This document shows positions 6,197 to 8,175 of a DNA stretch of 8,175 bases, piece after piece (position 1 is the stretch's first letter; each line of letters opens with the position of its first letter). Position numbers and translations under genes: made by a program. The stretch covers positions 1-8,175 of the forward strand of contig JAJPYH010000286.1 of the NCBI GenBank assembly GCA_021205045.1, in the 5' to 3' direction. Source of the stretch: Lachnospiraceae bacterium. GTDB taxonomy: Bacteria > Bacillota > Clostridia > Lachnospirales > Lachnospiraceae. The notes under the pieces are model-generated. The model saw only the letters and a list, made by a program, of their open reading frames with translations, was not told where the DNA came from and made no database searches.

Positions 6197-7984
6197 ATGA
6201 GCAGTCTGAATGATGATAAGGTAGAAAATGTCTATAAAGGAAGCGTTTGGAAAAAGCTGTTTGAATACATGAAGCCTCATATGGGGAGCATGCTGTTTTG
6301 CCTGGTGATGGTGCTGGCGCTGACCGCCTTTGATCTGTACCGGCCCATTCTGATCGGGGATGCCATTGATCTGTTTGAGCAGAATGGAGAATACAGCAAT
6401 CTGGTGCGCACCGCCATTATTTACGGCATTGTGCTGGCTCTGGGTGTGGCGGCCAACGCGTCCCAGACCTGGATTTTGCAGAAGACCGGGCAGAAGATCA
6501 TTCTGAAAATGCGACAGGATCTGTATGCCCATGTGCAGTCTTTAAGTCTTCGCTATTTTGACCTGACGCCGGTGGGAAAGATTGTCACCCGTGTGACCAA
6601 CGATGTGGAGGCGATGAACGAGATGTTCTCCGGAATCTTAGTCAATCTGTTCCGGAATATTGTCAAGATCGTGGGCTATGCGGCGGTGATGCTGGTGCTG
6701 GATTTTAAGCTGGCGCTTCTGTCCTTTGTGTTGTTACCGCTGGTGGTGGCACTGACGGTGCTGTTCAGAAAGCTGGCCAGAGAGGCTTACCGGCTGACCA
6801 GAACCAGGCTGACGGATATCAATACTTTTCTGTCCGAGCACATTTCCGGGATGAAGGTCATCCAGATTTTTGGCAGAGAAAAGCGCAAGTTTGAGGAGTT
6901 TGATGAAAAGAACCGCAAGCTTTACAAGGCTTATTATAAAGAAATGATGGTATTTGCCATCTTCCGTCCGGCTACTTACATCCTTCGGATTTTGTCTCTG
7001 ATGATTGTACTGTATATTGGCAGTACGGAGGTACTGGGAGCAGTGATTACTGTGGGTACCCTCTATATTTTTGCTCAGTATATCCAGTCCTTCTTTGAAC
7101 CCATTGAGACGCTGGCGGAGCAGTTTTCCACACTGCAGTCCTCTCTGGCCAGCGCGGAGAAGATTTTTGCCGTAATGGAAGAGGAACCGTTGGTGCAGGA
7201 GGATCCGGATCCTGTTATTCTCCCGGAGATTAAAGGCCGGATTGAGTTTGATCATGTGTGGTTTGCCTATGACAATGAGAATTATGTGCTTCGGGATGTG
7301 TCCTTTGTCATAGAGCCGGGAGAGAAGGTGGCCTTTGTGGGAGCCACCGGTGCGGGCAAGACTTCCATCTTAAATCTGATCGGCAGATATTATGACATTC
7401 AGAAGGGCAGTATTACCATCGACGGGGTGGACATTCGCCGTTTGTCCAAAAAGCAGCTGCGGGAAGCCATTGGACAGATGCAGCAGGATGTATTTGTGTT
7501 TGAGGGGGATATCGAGTATAATATCCGCCTGCATGATGAGGACATCACACATGAACAGGTGAAGGCGGCGGCAGAGTATGTCAATGCTTCGCACTTTATC
7601 GAGAAGCTTCCGGGAGGATACCACGAGCCGGTGATGGAGAGAGGCGCTACCTTCTCGGCGGGGGAGAGGCAGCTTTTAAGCTTTGCCAGAACTCTTGCCC
7701 ACAATCCCAGTATTCTGGTGATGGACGAGGCTACCGCCAACATCGATACGGAGACGGAGATCCTGATTCAGGAGGCGCTGGAAAAGCTGATGCAAGGGCG
7801 CACCGCCATTATGGTAGCACATCGGCTTTCCACCATTCAGCATGCGGATTGTATTATGGTCATGCATAAAGGAAAAATCCGTGAGCGGGGTACACATCAG
7901 GAGCTGCTGGCGCAGAATGGAATTTACAAAAAGCTGTACGAGCTCCAGATTCATCACGAGGTGGGTGAACAGAGACCTGCGTAA
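6197..7984 (+). CDS. ABC exporter half-transporter, subunit with catalytic Glu and degenerate signature (heterodimeric multidrug-type)
   Basis: A 595-residue type I exporter half: membrane domain (about 20-320; hydrophobic helices near 32-52, 72-92, 148-168, 170-190, 255-275, 280-300) and nucleotide-binding domain (about 348-590). Motifs: A-loop Tyr358, Walker A GATGAGKTS (382-390), Q-loop Gln430, signature FSAGE (486-490) in place of LSGGQ, Walker B ILVMDE (506-511) with catalytic Glu511, D-loop ANID (514-517), H-loop His542. The altered signature should pair with the Asp-containing site of the upstream subunit to make the non-hydrolysing site. Its own Walker site should pair with the partner's intact LSGGQ to make the active site. 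This reciprocal pattern shows the two genes encode one heterodimer, as in LmrCD, BmrCD and TM287/288. The AGGAGG at 6187-6192 sets the start. Transported substrate unknown. Confidence 0.93.
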   Translation: MSSLNDDKVENVYKGSVWKKLFEYMKPHMGSMLFCLVMVLALTAFDLYRPILIGDAIDLFEQNGEYSNLVRTAIIYGIVLALGVAANASQTWILQKTGQKIILKMRQDLYAHVQSLSLRYFDLTPVGKIVTRVTNDVEAMNEMFSGILVNLFRNIVKIVGYAAVMLVLDFKLALLSFVLLPLVVALTVLFRKLAREAYRLTRTRLTDINTFLSEHISGMKVIQIFGREKRKFEEFDEKNRKLYKAYYKEMMVFAIFRPATYILRILSLMIVLYIGSTEVLGAVITVGTLYIFAQYIQSFFEPIETLAEQFSTLQSSLASAEKIFAVMEEEPLVQEDPDPVILPEIKGRIEFDHVWFAYDNENYVLRDVSFVIEPGEKVAFVGATGAGKTSILNLIGRYYDIQKGSITIDGVDIRRLSKKQLREAIGQMQQDVFVFEGDIEYNIRLHDEDITHEQVKAAAEYVNASHFIEKLPGGYHEPVMERGATFSAGERQLLSFARTLAHNPSILVMDEATANIDTETEILIQEALEKLMQGRTAIMVAHRLSTIQHADCIMVMHKGKIRERGTHQELLAQNGIYKKLYELQIHHEVGEQRPA

Positions 7985-7996
7985 AAGGAAATGATA

Positions 7997-8009
7997 CAGG
8001 CAGAGCCTG
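7997..8009 (+). other. Small 3' hairpin ahead of the main terminator
   Basis: CAGGC (7997-8001) and GCCTG (8005-8009) form a 5-base stem around the loop AGA, 12 bases after the stop codon of the last gene. No T run follows, so it is not a terminator by itself; it may protect the mRNA end or be chance. Confidence 0.3.
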
Positions 8010-8033
8010 CGAGGAATGAGCGGCAGTCTGAAA

Positions 8034-8083
8034 TACAAAAAACAGAACGGGACCAGCTTAAAAAGGCGGTCCTGTTTTTTGTA
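8034..8083 (+). terminator. Strong composite rho-independent terminator closing the gene group
   Basis: An 11-base outer stem (TACAAAAAACA at 8034-8044, TGTTTTTTGTA at 8073-8083) encloses an inner stem GGACC (8050-8054) with GGTCC (8068-8072). A further short pairing GCTT with AGGC lies across an AAAA loop (8056-8067). The left side carries a 5-base bulge (8045-8049). The right arm has six consecutive T residues, giving termination for the + strand genes; the matching A run on the left makes it potentially bidirectional. Confidence 0.85.
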
Positions 8084-8175
8084 CAAAATAAAACAGAAAA
8101 AATTGTATATTCCGACAAAAGCAGTGTATTTTTAAAAAAAGTTTTGTTATAAATTTCAGAAGACCATTGAAACTT
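8084..8175. other. AT-rich end of window with no gene
   Basis: These 92 bases are very AT-rich and hold no open frame of note. A TATAAA at 8148-8153 could be the -10 box of a following gene, but its -35 region (TGTATT at 8125-8130) is poor, so I do not call a promoter. The following gene, if on this strand, begins beyond the window. Confidence 0.4.

Noticed and set aside
7200..7213. Adjacent GGATCC palindromes in the second ABC gene.
   Set aside because: They encode an ordinary acidic/proline linker (EDPDP) ahead of the nucleotide-binding domain; no sign of a cloning joint or recombination site.

Overview
The window looks like a chromosomal segment from a Clostridia-type Firmicute, most likely of the Lachnospiraceae kind. 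This is inferred from strong AGGAG-type ribosome binding sites, compact same-strand genes, AT-rich control regions beside mid-GC genes, hairpin-plus-T terminators, and the style of the proteins. No species can be named from the sequence alone.

Layout: positions 1-241 hold a near-ideal hairpin terminator for an unseen upstream gene (47-72). They also hold a pair of identical 14-base AT-rich repeats (113-142), a weak promoter candidate and a ribosome binding site. Then come four genes, all on the + strand. (1) 242-2339 is a GH13 alpha-glucan-acting hydrolase of the neopullulanase/cyclomaltodextrinase type, split into two reading frames by one extra T in a run of seven (1076-1082). (2) 2324-4309 is a heparinase II/III-like (polysaccharide lyase fold) protein overlapping the GH13 gene by 16 bases. 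(3) 4410-6188 and (4) 6197-7984 are the two halves of a heterodimeric type I ABC exporter. A strong terminator follows at 8034-8083, then an AT-rich leader region of whatever lies beyond.

How they may work together: the two enzymes lack any visible signal peptide, so they should act in the cytoplasm on imported oligosaccharides; the importer is not in this window. The transporter pair is an exporter, not a sugar importer. One half (592 aa) has Asp where the catalytic Glu should follow Walker B but keeps an intact LSGGQ. The other (595 aa) has the catalytic Glu but a degenerate FSAGE signature. Paired, they give one consensus and one degenerate ATP site, as in the LmrCD, BmrCD and TM287/288 families. 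No clear terminator separates the enzymes from the transporter (4310-4409), so all four genes may be co-transcribed, but a functional link is not shown.

The most notable oddities are the GH13 frameshift, a His in place of the near-invariant GH13 Arg two residues before the catalytic Asp (1422-1424), the unusual GH13 plus heparinase-like coupling, and the tandem AT-rich dyads upstream. I saw no tRNA, rRNA, CRISPR array, insertion sequence or phage gene.
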